Below, piece by piece: positions 34,633-43,342 of a stretch of 64,000 nt of DNA. Source of the DNA: JBFLYO01 sp040756745. Lineage in GTDB: Bacteria; Bacteroidota; Ignavibacteria; UBA10030; UBA6906. Every line of letters begins with the position of its first letter. The first letter of the stretch is position 1. The stretch is taken from positions 9,092 through 73,091 of the forward strand of contig JBFLYO010000017.1 in assembly GCA_040756745.1 (NCBI GenBank), read 5' to 3'. Made by a program: the position numbers and the translations under genes. Below the pieces are notes generated by a model. The model saw only the letters and a program-made list of their open reading frames with translations, had not been told where the DNA came from and searched no databases.

Positions 34633-36042
34633 CTACCGATACCCGGGGAGGAAATCGCGCTCTGCCCTGAACATTTCCAACGTCATTGCGCTGATCTCCG
34701 CAGGACTGAGGACCGCCGCGGTCAGAGGATCGAGGAGGAGGGCCTGGATTGCCGCTTCCTTGCTCTTCTCCATCGCCGCCCGCACAGCCATGTCGAACAT
34801 CCTCATGTTCCAGTCGCATAGTGCAGCCATCTGCGGCGGGAGCATCCCGAAGGGGATGGGCCTGATGCCGTTGCGGTCGGCGAGGCACGCCACCTCTACG
34901 CATCCGTCGTGCGGCAGGTTGCCGACAAGGGGGCCTGACCCTGACGTGCTGTTCATGACGTTCCCGTGGAAGCGGAAGGGCACGTCCTTCTCGCGTGCCT
35001 CGATGATCCAGCTCGCATACTCGAGACTCCGCGGCCAGTCCGGCGAGAGTTTCCCTTCCACCATCTTCTTCCTTTCCCTGTCGGCCGCTTTCCTCCATCC
35101 CGGCCATTCACGGGCGTAAAACCCTGACCCCCCTTCATATCCGCTCCGACAATATCTGCGGATCAGGTCCCTGCGCTTCCGGTAGTACGGGAGATACTCC
35201 GAAAGATGACCGCTCGATTCCGTCGGGAAAGCTCCGAAGTGGAGCATGATGTCTTTGCGGACGAGATCGACCGCATCATCAGGATCCGCAGGAGTCCCGT
35301 GCAAATCCTTTCGTGCCTTCTCCATCAGAAACGGATAAAGGTTCTTCCCCTTATGCACAAGACTGGTGAACCACGCGAGATGATTGATCCCGGCGCATTC
35401 CCACAGCATTTCTTCATACTCCACTTCTGCGCGGTGCGCGAGCAGACGGCTCGTGGCCTGGACCGAATGGCAGAGCCCGACAAAGGGGAGCCGGCTCGAC
35501 CGGCCGGCGGCGAGACACAGCATGTTCATGGGATTCGTGTAATTCAGCACGAGCGCATCGGGTGCCAGCTCTTCCGCGTCGCGCAGGATGTCGAGCCAGA
35601 CGGGAATCGTGCGAAGCCCCTTGAACAGCCCGCCGGGCCCGATCGTGTCGCCGATACACTGGTCGATGCCGTAGCGGGCCGGGATGTCATTGTCGTGTCG
35701 GACGCATTCCACGCCGCTCACTTCTATGCAGTTGATCAGATAATCCGTCCCGGGCAGGAGCCTCCGACGTGACGGAGACGCCTTCACAGTCCACCCAGTG
35801 CGGCCAAGTCGTTCAACGAGAATCCGGATGACGTTGGTGATCATGGCGAGGCGGTCCCGGTCGATGTCGACCAGCCGAATCTCTCCGCCATCAAGACCGG
35901 GGATCCGGAGGATGTCGTTCATCAGTCGCGGCGTGAACCAGCTGCCAGCCCCGAGCATGGTGACGGTGAAGGGTCGCCTCACCTTGCCGGGAAATCCCTT
36001 CGCCGGCGGCTCATGAGTGGGGGATGAATGAGATGTTGCCAT
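34633..36042 (-). CDS. GH4-family NAD-dependent glycosidase (alpha-glucosidase/galactosidase type)
   Basis: 469 residues from MATSHSSPTHEPP. NAD+ is bound by FTVTMLGAGSWFTPRLMNDI. GH4 enzymes use NAD+ and Mn2+; the metal ligands are expected in VGLCHSVQATS (Cys and His) and the following ECAGINHLAWF, and the NYTNPMNM loop is also present. Substrate cannot be told (alpha-glucosides, galactosides or glucuronides). It is divergent from the AGE-family gene with a 140-base gap, suggesting one shared sugar pathway. Start chosen at the N-terminus of the family; the ribosome site is weak. Confidence 0.9.
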   Translation of the reverse strand: MATSHSSPTHEPPAKGFPGKVRRPFTVTMLGAGSWFTPRLMNDILRIPGLDGGEIRLVDIDRDRLAMITNVIRILVERLGRTGWTVKASPSRRRLLPGTDYLINCIEVSGVECVRHDNDIPARYGIDQCIGDTIGPGGLFKGLRTIPVWLDILRDAEELAPDALVLNYTNPMNMLCLAAGRSSRLPFVGLCHSVQATSRLLAHRAEVEYEEMLWECAGINHLAWFTSLVHKGKNLYPFLMEKARKDLHGTPADPDDAVDLVRKDIMLHFGAFPTESSGHLSEYLPYYRKRRDLIRRYCRSGYEGGSGFYAREWPGWRKAADRERKKMVEGKLSPDWPRSLEYASWIIEAREKDVPFRFHGNVMNSTSGSGPLVGNLPHDGCVEVACLADRNGIRPIPFGMLPPQMAALCDWNMRMFDMAVRAAMEKSKEAAIQALLLDPLTAAVLSPAEISAMTLEMFRAERDFLPGYR

Positions 36043-36182
36043 GGCGGAATGCAGAATGAGGGAAAAGACGCGACTGCGGAAAACTATAAAAGCCGCGCAG
36101 AAGAAGCAAGGGAACGTCTCGCGATTCGCACGAGAACTGTTTTTTTCGTATCGTCCACACATACCTCCAGGAAGTACCGCAG

Positions 36183-37373
36183 ATGACTGATTCCTCACCG
36201 GCCCTCCCCGGCTTCGATGAACTGCACGTTCTTTACCGCTCGATGCTGACCGACAACGTGCTGCCATTCTGGGAGAAGAACTCCATTGACACCGAGGGAG
36301 GCGGATACTTCAGTTGCCTCGACCGCAAAGGGAGGGTGTACGATACCGACAAGTTCGTATGGCTTCAGGCACGCCAGGCATGGACATTTGCCATGGCGTT
36401 CAACCGCCTTGAGCCCCGTCCCCGATGGCTTGAAATTGCCCGGCACGGGATCGAGTTTCTCAAGGCGCACGGGAGGGACGAGGAGGGGAACTGGTACTTT
36501 GCACTGACGCGCGAGGGCGCGCCGCTCGTTCAGCCGTACAATCTGTTTTCAGACTGTTTTGCCGCGATGGCGTTTGCGCAGTTTGCCCGGGCTGCACGAG
36601 ACGACGGGGCGGCCGAGATCGCCGTACGGACGTACCGCAACATCCTCGGCCGGAAGGATAATCCCAAGGGAAAATACAACAAATTGGTCCAGGGCACGCG
36701 GCCGCTTCAATCGTTTGCCATTCCGATGATCCTGCTCAACCTGACGATGGAGATGGAGCGACTACTGCCTCCCGAGGAAACTGAGGAGATCCTCAGCACA
36801 TCAGCCGGCGAAATCTCTGAACGGTTCCTCGACCGCGCGCTGGGGGTCGCGCGGGAGCACGTTGCACCCGACGGCACGCACGTCGATTCGTTCGAAGGGC
36901 GGCTGGTGAATCCCGGGCACACGATCGAGGGGACATGGTTTCTGATGGACTACGCCCGACGGTCGCTGAATACGAAGCTCATCAACGTCGCGGTCAGGAC
37001 GTTGCTCTCCTCGTTGCGTTTCGGCTGGGACGATCTTTACGGCGGGATCTTCTATTTCCTTGATGCCGAGGGGAGGCCGCCATTACAATTGGAGTGGGAT
37101 CAGAAGCTTTGGTGGGTGCACATCGAGGCCCTGGTAGCGCTGTCCATGGCCTACGAGCTCACGAAGAACAAGGACTGCCTCGCGTGGCTCACACGGGTCC
37201 ATGACTACACCTGGAAGCACTTCCCCGACCCAGAGCACGGCGAGTGGTTCGGGTATCTCAACCGGAGGGGGGAGGTGTACTTACCGATCAAGGGAGGGAA
37301 ATGGAAGGGCTGCTTCCATGTGCCGAGAGGACTGTACCTGTGTGCAGAAATCTATCAGAGACTGGCGTTGTGA
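36183..37373 (+). CDS. AGE-family (N-acylglucosamine 2-epimerase-like) sugar isomerase
   Basis: 396 residues forming the (alpha/alpha)6 barrel of this family. Signatures are GGGYFSCLDRKGRVYDTDKF, KFVWLQARQAWTFAMAFNR, the active-site region NPGHTIEGTWFLMDYAR, and KLWWVHIEALVALSMAY near the C-terminus. It may act as N-acetylglucosamine 2-epimerase, cellobiose 2-epimerase or mannose isomerase. A good AGGAAG site precedes the ATG by eight bases. It is divergent from the GH4 gene. Its stop codon is followed directly by seven-base repeats. Confidence 0.9.
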   Translation: MTDSSPALPGFDELHVLYRSMLTDNVLPFWEKNSIDTEGGGYFSCLDRKGRVYDTDKFVWLQARQAWTFAMAFNRLEPRPRWLEIARHGIEFLKAHGRDEEGNWYFALTREGAPLVQPYNLFSDCFAAMAFAQFARAARDDGAAEIAVRTYRNILGRKDNPKGKYNKLVQGTRPLQSFAIPMILLNLTMEMERLLPPEETEEILSTSAGEISERFLDRALGVAREHVAPDGTHVDSFEGRLVNPGHTIEGTWFLMDYARRSLNTKLINVAVRTLLSSLRFGWDDLYGGIFYFLDAEGRPPLQLEWDQKLWWVHIEALVALSMAYELTKNKDCLAWLTRVHDYTWKHFPDPEHGEWFGYLNRRGEVYLPIKGGKWKGCFHVPRGLYLCAEIYQRLAL

Positions 37374-37432
37374 ATTGCGGAATGGGGATTGCGGGTTGCG
37401 GAATAGTGAATACGAATGAACGTCAATTGTGA
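37374..37432. repeat. seven-base tandem repeats after the AGE-family gene
   Basis: Starting on the first base after the TGA stop: ATTGCGG, AATGGGG, ATTGCGG, GTTGCGG, AATAGTG, AATACGA, then degenerate units. The period is exactly seven bases. The same ATTGCGG unit recurs at 40444 and 49481. Confidence 0.8.
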
Positions 37433-37444
37433 AACACGGGTCCC

Positions 37445-38677
37445 ATGAACGCCGCCGACGGTTCTGTCCTTCTTTTGAAACTCGATCTCATCCAGACCCT
37501 TGCCGTCGGTGCGGCCCTTTTCTACATCGGCGTGCTGGCAAAGCGGACCATTCCGATACTCACAAAGCTGAATATCCCTTCTGCGGTAATCGGAGGCTTG
37601 TTGTTCGCAGCCCTGATGCTCCTCGCGCGAGACCGTTTACTCAATGTTCAGCTCGACACTGCCGCACAGCCACTTTTTATGGTGGCCTTTTTCACGACGA
37701 TCGGCATGCAGGCAAGTCTGCCGCTTCTCCTCACCGGCGGCGTAAACGTGGCCAAGTTCCTCGCCATCGCCAGCATCTTCTGTTTCGTGCAAAACTTCCT
37801 CGGGATGGGAATCGCCATGCTCTTCGGGATTCATCCGTTGGCGGGCGTCGTGGCTGGATCTGTCACACTGGTTGGAGGCCCTGCGACCGGACTTGCGTTT
37901 GCCCCGCTGTTCGAACAGGCGGGGGTGGCGGGAGCCGGATCGCTGGCGATCACTGCCGCGACATTCGGGATAGTCTGCGGAGGTGTCATCGGCGGGCCAG
38001 CGGGCACCTGGTTAATCAGGAAACACGGGTTACGGGCATCCATGGCGGGTGCACGGAAGGAACTCGCGAGGGAGCTGCACGACCGCCCGGAAGTCCTTGC
38101 GGTAGAGGTGGAGCGGGAAGATTCGAATCTTGCACTCAATATGATCGTAGCCGGTGTCGCGATGGGCCTGGGAAGCATTGTCAGCGGGTTCTTCCAGTCG
38201 CTGGGATGGACATTGCCCGCCTACATCGGCGCCATGCTGGTGGCGTCCCTCCTGCGCAACGTCGATGACGCCACGGGATGGCTCAAGATCGACAGGCACG
38301 CCATGGAAGTCATCGGCGGGATCTCGCTGAACATCTTCCTGGTGGTCGCGCTTATGGACCTGAAGACGTGGGAACTCCTTTCCCTGGCCATTCCCCTCCT
38401 TTCCATCCTCGCCGCTCAGGTTCTGGTAATCGTGCTCTTTGTCATCACGATTGGCTACCGCGTGATGGGCAGAGACTACGATTCCGCCGTGATGGCAGGG
38501 GGGTTCATTGGTTTCGCGTTGGGGACAACCGCCAACGCCATTGCAAACATGAGGACACTCGTTGGGAGCTTCGGCCCATCCCCTCAGGCGTTCATCGTGG
38601 TCCCCATGGTAGGCGCGTTCTTCATCGATTTCACGAACGCGTTGGTCATCGTCTGGTTTCTTAACTGGCTCAGGTAA
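37445..38677 (+). CDS. gltS: GltS-family sodium/glutamate symporter
   Basis: 410 residues with ten or so hydrophobic spans in the two-fold repeated GltS layout. The re-entrant loops are seen as GVVAGSVTLVGGPATGLAFAP in the first half and AGGFIGFALGTTANAIANMR in the second. A charged cytoplasmic loop (about 195-225) separates the halves. It imports glutamate with sodium. The organism's use of it is unclear; a PLP decarboxylase lies convergently on the other side of tRNA-Ser. The start lacks a strong ribosome site. Confidence 0.88.
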   Translation: MNAADGSVLLLKLDLIQTLAVGAALFYIGVLAKRTIPILTKLNIPSAVIGGLLFAALMLLARDRLLNVQLDTAAQPLFMVAFFTTIGMQASLPLLLTGGVNVAKFLAIASIFCFVQNFLGMGIAMLFGIHPLAGVVAGSVTLVGGPATGLAFAPLFEQAGVAGAGSLAITAATFGIVCGGVIGGPAGTWLIRKHGLRASMAGARKELARELHDRPEVLAVEVEREDSNLALNMIVAGVAMGLGSIVSGFFQSLGWTLPAYIGAMLVASLLRNVDDATGWLKIDRHAMEVIGGISLNIFLVVALMDLKTWELLSLAIPLLSILAAQVLVIVLFVITIGYRVMGRDYDSAVMAGGFIGFALGTTANAIANMRTLVGSFGPSPQAFIVVPMVGAFFIDFTNALVIVWFLNWLR

Positions 38678-38690
38678 CAGCGGAGAACCA

Positions 38691-38742
38691 ATTGACGATT
38701 GACAATTGACAATGGACTATTGACAATGAGGAGTGCTGATTG
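38691..38742. repeat. seven-base tandem repeats next to tRNA-Ser
   Basis: In phase from 38691: ATTGACG, ATTGACA, ATTGACA, ATGGACT, ATTGACA, ATGAGGA, then decay into GTGCTGATTGCGG, whose end is the tRNA 3' end. Confidence 0.8.
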
Positions 38743-38825
38743 CGGAGAGCACAGGATTCGAACCTGTAAGCCCTTGCGGGCGCCGGTTTTCAAGACCGGT
38801 GCAATAGCCGTTCTGCCAGCTCTCC
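38743..38825 (-). tRNA. tRNA-Ser (anticodon UGA)
   Basis: Acceptor stem GGAGAGC (38819-38825) pairs with GCTCTCC. The anticodon loop CTTGAAA in stem CCGGT/ACCGG gives anticodon TGA. A long variable arm GCCC-GCAA-GGGC marks a class II serine tRNA. The T arm ACAGG-TTCGAAT-CCTGT is canonical. The 3' CCA is not fully encoded: the bases after the discriminator G are CA, so a CCA-adding enzyme is required. Confidence 0.95.
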
Positions 38826-38833
38826 AATTGCTG

Positions 38834-38866
38834 GGCCCTGAGCCCGCCGAAGGCGAGTCGAAGGGC
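38834..38866. repeat. short interspersed palindrome
   Basis: A hairpin-forming element of the type GGGCCCTGAGCC...GAGTCGAAGGGC, just upstream of the tRNA. Similar short CCCTGAG...TCGAAGGG elements are widespread in intergenic DNA of many bacteria. Here there is one copy. Confidence 0.4.
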
Positions 38867-38940
38867 AAGTTCACCCAAAATATACGGGTTCATCCGTCAT
38901 TCCGCAATCCACCAATTGATTCTTCCTCGCTGTCACTGTC

Positions 38941-38968
38941 CGCACTCCGCACTCCGCACTCCGCAATC
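38941..38968. repeat. seven-base tandem repeats abutting the decarboxylase stop
   Basis: Four exact heptads CGCACTC, CGCACTC, CGCACTC, CGCAATC. On the minus strand they begin on the base after the decarboxylase TAG, reading GATTGCG then GAGTGCG three times. Confidence 0.8.
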
Positions 38969-40429
38969 CTACTCCAGCTCTCTCCCAATCCTCAACACTT
39001 CCCTCACCAGGATGTCGAAATCCTCGAATCTGCTCCTGTGGTTCGTTATCGCAACCCTCAGCGCGTACGAGTCCCCTAGCATCGTGTAGGACGGCGCAGC
39101 GACGCCGCTCTCGTGAAGCCGGAGCAGGAGCTCCTTATTCAGCTCATTGAGCGAAGGCGTGCCTCGCGTCTTACCGGTATACCTGAAGCATACTATATTA
39201 AGAGGGACCGGAGCAAGGAGCTCGAGCTCGGCTTCCTTTCTAACAAGTCCTTCCACGTAATGCGCCTGCTCGACATTCTGCCGGATCAGCCGTCCGAATC
39301 TCTTTATCCCATGTTCCTTGATGCACATCCATACTTTGAGCGCGCGGAATCCTCGCGATAACTGAACCCCGTAATCGCTGAACCAGAGGTCGCTCCCGCC
39401 GATACCGCGAGTGGTGTGCTCCAGGTAGTCAGGTGTCAGCGTGAAAGCATGAAGGTGCGTCGACGCATCGCGCACGAGTGTGCATCCCACCTCGTATGGC
39501 AGATACATCCACTTGTGCATGTCAAACGCGAGCGAGTCGGCGAGTACCATCCCCTTCACCACGGATTGGAGTGAAGGCGAGAGTGCCGCCAGGGCGCCGA
39601 ATGCACCGTCGATGTGGAACCAAAGCCGCTCCTCGATGCAAATGGCAGCCAGCGCTTCCAGGTCGTCGGAAGCGCCGGTGTTGACTGTCCCGGCACAACC
39701 GATGATGCAGAGCGGGCGCATGCCGCGTGACCGGTCTTCCCGGATTTTCGCACGTAGCGCCTGAAGGTCGATCGCATATTCCCTGGAAACCGGTATCCTG
39801 CGCAAGGCATTATTGCCGAAGCCGAGGATCTCGACGCTCTTTTGGACAGAGCTGTGCACCTCCGACGAAGCATAGAGAGTCATTGGTGGCTGACCGTTTT
39901 GCATCCCTTCAGCACGCACGTCGAATCCAGCCCTCGCATTCCGCGCGACGGTGAGTCCGATGAGGTTGGCCATCGATCCGCCGCTGACCAGAATGCCGCT
40001 TGCACTCGCTGGAAATCCCATCATTTCCTTGCACCAGTCGATCACCTGCGCCTCGACAAGCCCTCCCGCCTGTGCCAGCCCTCCCTGATTGAGGTTGATA
40101 CCGGCGGCAAGCATCTCTGCCAGCATCGCAAATGGAGTCCCATTGCCCATGACCCATCCCCAGAATCGCGGATGAATGTTTCCCGTCGGGTAGGGCAGCA
40201 CCAGGCGCTGGAAATCTCTATACACCTGCTCGATACCCTCGGGCTCCATTGGCATCGGAACGCGCAGCGCATCCTTGACCGACTGGGGGATGGGCTGCCA
40301 GACCGGCCTCTCCCTGACCGTCCGGAGGTATTCCATCATATCATCGACCATACGCCGCCCGAGCTCGCTGAGCGCACCCCAGTCCGATGGGTCGAGGCTC
40401 TCTTCGCCAGTTAGCATCGTTTCAGCCAT
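38969..40429 (-). CDS. group II PLP-dependent decarboxylase (aromatic amino acid/glutamate type)
   Basis: 486 residues. PLP lysine is in LAFDMHKWMYLPYEVGC. The ring-stacking histidine is in LYASSEVHSSVQKSVE, and the aspartate that pairs with the pyridine nitrogen in LWFHIDGAFGALAAL. The N-terminal region, HPRFWGWVMGNGTPFAMLAE, and the glycine motif SGILVSGGSMANLIGL are typical of aromatic-L-amino-acid decarboxylases and relatives. It releases CO2 to form an amine, with substrate not fixed by sequence. Heptad repeats lie directly at both ends of the gene. Confidence 0.92.
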   Translation of the reverse strand: MAETMLTGEESLDPSDWGALSELGRRMVDDMMEYLRTVRERPVWQPIPQSVKDALRVPMPMEPEGIEQVYRDFQRLVLPYPTGNIHPRFWGWVMGNGTPFAMLAEMLAAGINLNQGGLAQAGGLVEAQVIDWCKEMMGFPASASGILVSGGSMANLIGLTVARNARAGFDVRAEGMQNGQPPMTLYASSEVHSSVQKSVEILGFGNNALRRIPVSREYAIDLQALRAKIREDRSRGMRPLCIIGCAGTVNTGASDDLEALAAICIEERLWFHIDGAFGALAALSPSLQSVVKGMVLADSLAFDMHKWMYLPYEVGCTLVRDASTHLHAFTLTPDYLEHTTRGIGGSDLWFSDYGVQLSRGFRALKVWMCIKEHGIKRFGRLIRQNVEQAHYVEGLVRKEAELELLAPVPLNIVCFRYTGKTRGTPSLNELNKELLLRLHESGVAAPSYTMLGDSYALRVAITNHRSRFEDFDILVREVLRIGRELE

Positions 40430-40443
40430 GTCAGCCCTTGCTT

Positions 40444-40513
40444 ATTGCGGATTTGGGACTGCGGATTGCGGAATAAGATGGCTCTCTGACTTCTGACTTC
40501 TGATTTCTGCCTA
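40444..40513. repeat. ten in-phase heptads between decarboxylase and TonB receptor
   Basis: ATTGCGG, ATTTGGG, ACTGCGG, ATTGCGG, two diverged units, then CTGACTT, CTGACTT, CTGATTT, CTGCCTA. The two blocks of different sequence share one seven-base frame over 70 bases. Confidence 0.8.
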
Positions 40514-40535
40514 CTCTTGTTGACCCAAGATCTGC

Positions 40536-42734
40536 CTACAGCCGCACCTCAAGCACCAGTGAAACGCTGCGTGGCGGCATAAGATTCCCGATCAGCTCGA
40601 CGTAGTTGTGCTGGAGCGCATTCCGTACAGTTAACGAGGTCGTCAGGACCGCCGCGCCGACGGGAATGTCCGCTCCGAGCCTGGCGTCAACCACGAATAT
40701 TTCCTGCCGTTCGTCCCCATCGGGGACCACGCCGGTTTCGACAAGCTCGTCGTCGATCCTGTCGACACGGCTGACGTAGCGGAAATCAATTCCCGCCGTG
40801 ATCCAGCCGACTCTGGCCAACGCCTCAGTATACAGTATGTGCCGTGGGCGGTACTTGAGCAGGTCGTTCTTCGTCCGGTCCTCCGGGTATACGTAGGTGT
40901 ATCCGAGACGGATCATGAGACCCGAACCGAAGAGGCTCAATGTCCCTGACGTTTCGAATCCCCGGATACGCGCTTTGGTCACATTTCTCCACTGGATGAC
41001 GAGATCCTGGCCGACCACCGTCAGACCAGGTTCGATGAGGTTCTCAAAATCAGATTCAAATGCTGCGAGATCAAGCATGCCGGTCTCGCCAAGTGTTTGA
41101 CCTATCCCCGCCTCGAACGAGGAGCTCCGTTCCGGCTTCAAATCGGTGTTCGGAACACCGGTGACGGGGCCGGATCCCGCAGCGATGAACGCTTCAGCTA
41201 CTGAAGGGACTCTGAACCCCCTCCCGTATGAACAGCGGATGGCGGTCTCCTCCCAGGGACGGTAGACAAGTGCAGCCTTCGGATTGACCTCCACCCGTTC
41301 ACGTGCAAGGCCGGCCGATTGAAAGTCACACCGCCCGCCGGCTGTTAGCGTGACCTCCTCGATGAGCCTGATCTCTCCCTGTCCGAACAGGGCGACGCCG
41401 CCGATTGTCCGATGGCCAAGCATATCCCCCCCGATCCGGTCGACGTTCCCGTCTAGGCCGAACGTCAGCGTGTGGAGACCGCCCAGAACGAGAGTGGACG
41501 ACACCTCGGCGCGAATGCCATCAACCATCGACTCAGTTCTGCCGGCATCGCCGGTCATCTGAAACCCCCAGTCGGTATGATACCACAAGGCCTTGCCGGT
41601 GATCAGAAGATCATCAGAGAGAACCCGGCTGTAGATCGCATTCAGATAAAACCGCGTGGATTTGAGATTGTCATCCTCATGGCGCGGAGGGGGGATCAGA
41701 GCAGAATCCAGGCTGCGCCAGTAGAGAAACTGTCCGCTATACTGGTAGAGCATCCCGACATTGAGGGTCAGAGCGCTTGACGCGGAGAACTCCTGTCGCA
41801 GCTTCATGAAGAGGTTATACCGCCGGCGATAGTCGTTCTGACGGTACCCGTCGTCCAGTTGCCTGGCAAGGTGAAACGAGAGCCCGAAATCGTGAAGCTT
41901 GCGCGTCAGCGTGACCGACTGCCCGTTGAAAAACCGTGTCCTGTCGGACCACTTCCATTGATCGAACGAAGGGTTCATATAAAAGCCGGCGTAGGTCCTG
42001 ACGGTTGTCGACGGCGACTCCGGAATGGGTTTCGTGATCACGTTGATCACCCCGCCGAGAGCATTTGAACCGTACAGGGCAGAACCTGCTCCCTTGACGA
42101 CTTCGATACGGTCAATCTCCCCCGCAGGGATGGCTTCAAAGATGAGCTCACCAGTGTCCCCCGTGATGAACGGAACTCCGTCCAGCAGCATCAGGACGCG
42201 ACTTCCGGCCCCGAGACTGTACCCGCTGGACCCCCGGATGTTGACTTGCGTTCCCGTCATATTCACACCCGGCACGTAACGAAGCGCGTCATCGATCGTC
42301 AGCGAATTGCGGCTCCGAATTCTCTCCGCATCCATGACGGAGACGCTGGCCGGAACATCTTCCAGCGATTGTGCACGCCTGGCCGCCGTCACGACGATTG
42401 CTTCCGCCTGAATCGTGCGCTGTGTCATCGTGATTTCGAGACGAGTCTCCTTGCCCTCTTCTACGACCACATCGTTCCTCGTCTCTCGCTGATAGCCGAC
42501 CAGGGAGAAGTGGAGCGTGTATCTTCCCGCGTTCAGATTGGAGATGTTGAACCGTCCCTCCGCATCAGTTGTCGTCCCCCGCACGGTTCCTGCGACAAGC
42601 ACGGTTGTGCCGGCAAGCGGTTCGCTCCCAGCGTCCGCGGCGGACGTCACACGACCTGTGATTGAGCCGCCCGATGCGAGCGCATCAGTGGGAATGGCCG
42701 CAATCAGCGCAAACAGAATCTGGGGTTTCAGCAT
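40536..42734 (-). CDS. TonB-dependent outer-membrane receptor
   Basis: 732 residues with signal peptide (MLKPQILFALIAAIPTDALA). An N-terminal carboxypeptidase-regulatory-like domain (about 22-105, GRVTSAADAGSEPLAGTTVL) precedes the plug (about 125-245: LEDVPASVSVMDAERI, QVNIRGSSGYSLGAGSRVLM, KGAGSALYGSNALGGVINVI) and a 22-strand barrel region. The plug and barrel resemble BtuB/colicin I-type receptors. Substrate (siderophore, cobalamin or other) is unknown and no binding lipoprotein is adjacent. It imports ligands across the outer membrane using TonB. Confidence 0.93.
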   Translation of the reverse strand: MLKPQILFALIAAIPTDALASGGSITGRVTSAADAGSEPLAGTTVLVAGTVRGTTTDAEGRFNISNLNAGRYTLHFSLVGYQRETRNDVVVEEGKETRLEITMTQRTIQAEAIVVTAARRAQSLEDVPASVSVMDAERIRSRNSLTIDDALRYVPGVNMTGTQVNIRGSSGYSLGAGSRVLMLLDGVPFITGDTGELIFEAIPAGEIDRIEVVKGAGSALYGSNALGGVINVITKPIPESPSTTVRTYAGFYMNPSFDQWKWSDRTRFFNGQSVTLTRKLHDFGLSFHLARQLDDGYRQNDYRRRYNLFMKLRQEFSASSALTLNVGMLYQYSGQFLYWRSLDSALIPPPRHEDDNLKSTRFYLNAIYSRVLSDDLLITGKALWYHTDWGFQMTGDAGRTESMVDGIRAEVSSTLVLGGLHTLTFGLDGNVDRIGGDMLGHRTIGGVALFGQGEIRLIEEVTLTAGGRCDFQSAGLARERVEVNPKAALVYRPWEETAIRCSYGRGFRVPSVAEAFIAAGSGPVTGVPNTDLKPERSSSFEAGIGQTLGETGMLDLAAFESDFENLIEPGLTVVGQDLVIQWRNVTKARIRGFETSGTLSLFGSGLMIRLGYTYVYPEDRTKNDLLKYRPRHILYTEALARVGWITAGIDFRYVSRVDRIDDELVETGVVPDGDERQEIFVVDARLGADIPVGAAVLTTSLTVRNALQHNYVELIGNLMPPRSVSLVLEVRL

Positions 42735-42832
42735 TTAGGATATCGGATTGCGGATCGCTCGATGGAAATGCGAGGAGAAGATCTAAACCTCACTTCTCAA
42801 CGGCATCAACGAAGGGATCGGCATCCTCCCGA

Positions 42833-43342
42833 TTACCGCATTTTTCCCCACATCCAACTCCCCCATAGTCCCTGCACTGCAAGCCGTTCAGGGAGGCGGA
42901 TGCCGTTCTGCTTGAGGGCAAGCATGATCTGGCCCCGGTGATGCGATTCGTGTGAGATAAGGTACCCCATCCACCGCAGGGCCTGACGGCCGAAGGCTCG
43001 CGGGGTTCCTTTCCCCTTGAGCGAGTGGGCGATGAATCGGCTGACAGCCTTTCCCGAACTCGCGAACGCCGATCGAAGCCTTGCCCGTGACGGACGAGAC
43101 ATCTTCCCCGTCGATTTCCCCGGCCGCTTCCCCGTCCGATGATAGTAGAGCCACCCAAGCCGGATCCGGTTCATGTGGACGAGCTGTTCCGCTACGGTGC
43201 GCCCGCGGGAGCCAGAGGGAACTGCAGCGAACCCTTCGGCAGGGAGTTCCGCGATCAGCAGGAGCGTAATCCCGTTGTGCACCTTCCACATCGCGAGCGC
43301 CTGATCGGCCACTTCGCCACTGCTCAGGGCATGTCTGGTCAT
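42833..43342 (-). CDS. DinB-family four-helix metal-binding protein
   Basis: 169 residues. Two of the DinB histidine ligands are in EQLVHMNRIRLGWLYYH and two in YLISHESHHRGQIML, the family's usual places. DinB-like proteins include thiol-transferases using bacillithiol or mycothiol; which thiol applies here is unknown. The ATG overlaps the stop of the M19 peptidase gene by four bases, so the two are translated together. Confidence 0.85.
   Translation of the reverse strand: MTRHALSSGEVADQALAMWKVHNGITLLLIAELPAEGFAAVPSGSRGRTVAEQLVHMNRIRLGWLYYHRTGKRPGKSTGKMSRPSRARLRSAFASSGKAVSRFIAHSLKGKGTPRAFGRQALRWMGYLISHESHHRGQIMLALKQNGIRLPERLAVQGLWGSWMWGKMR

Noticed and set aside
38743..38825. Integration site at tRNA-Ser.
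   Set aside because: No integrase gene and no repeat of the tRNA 3' end were seen in the flanks; the nearby repeats are heptads without tRNA sequence.
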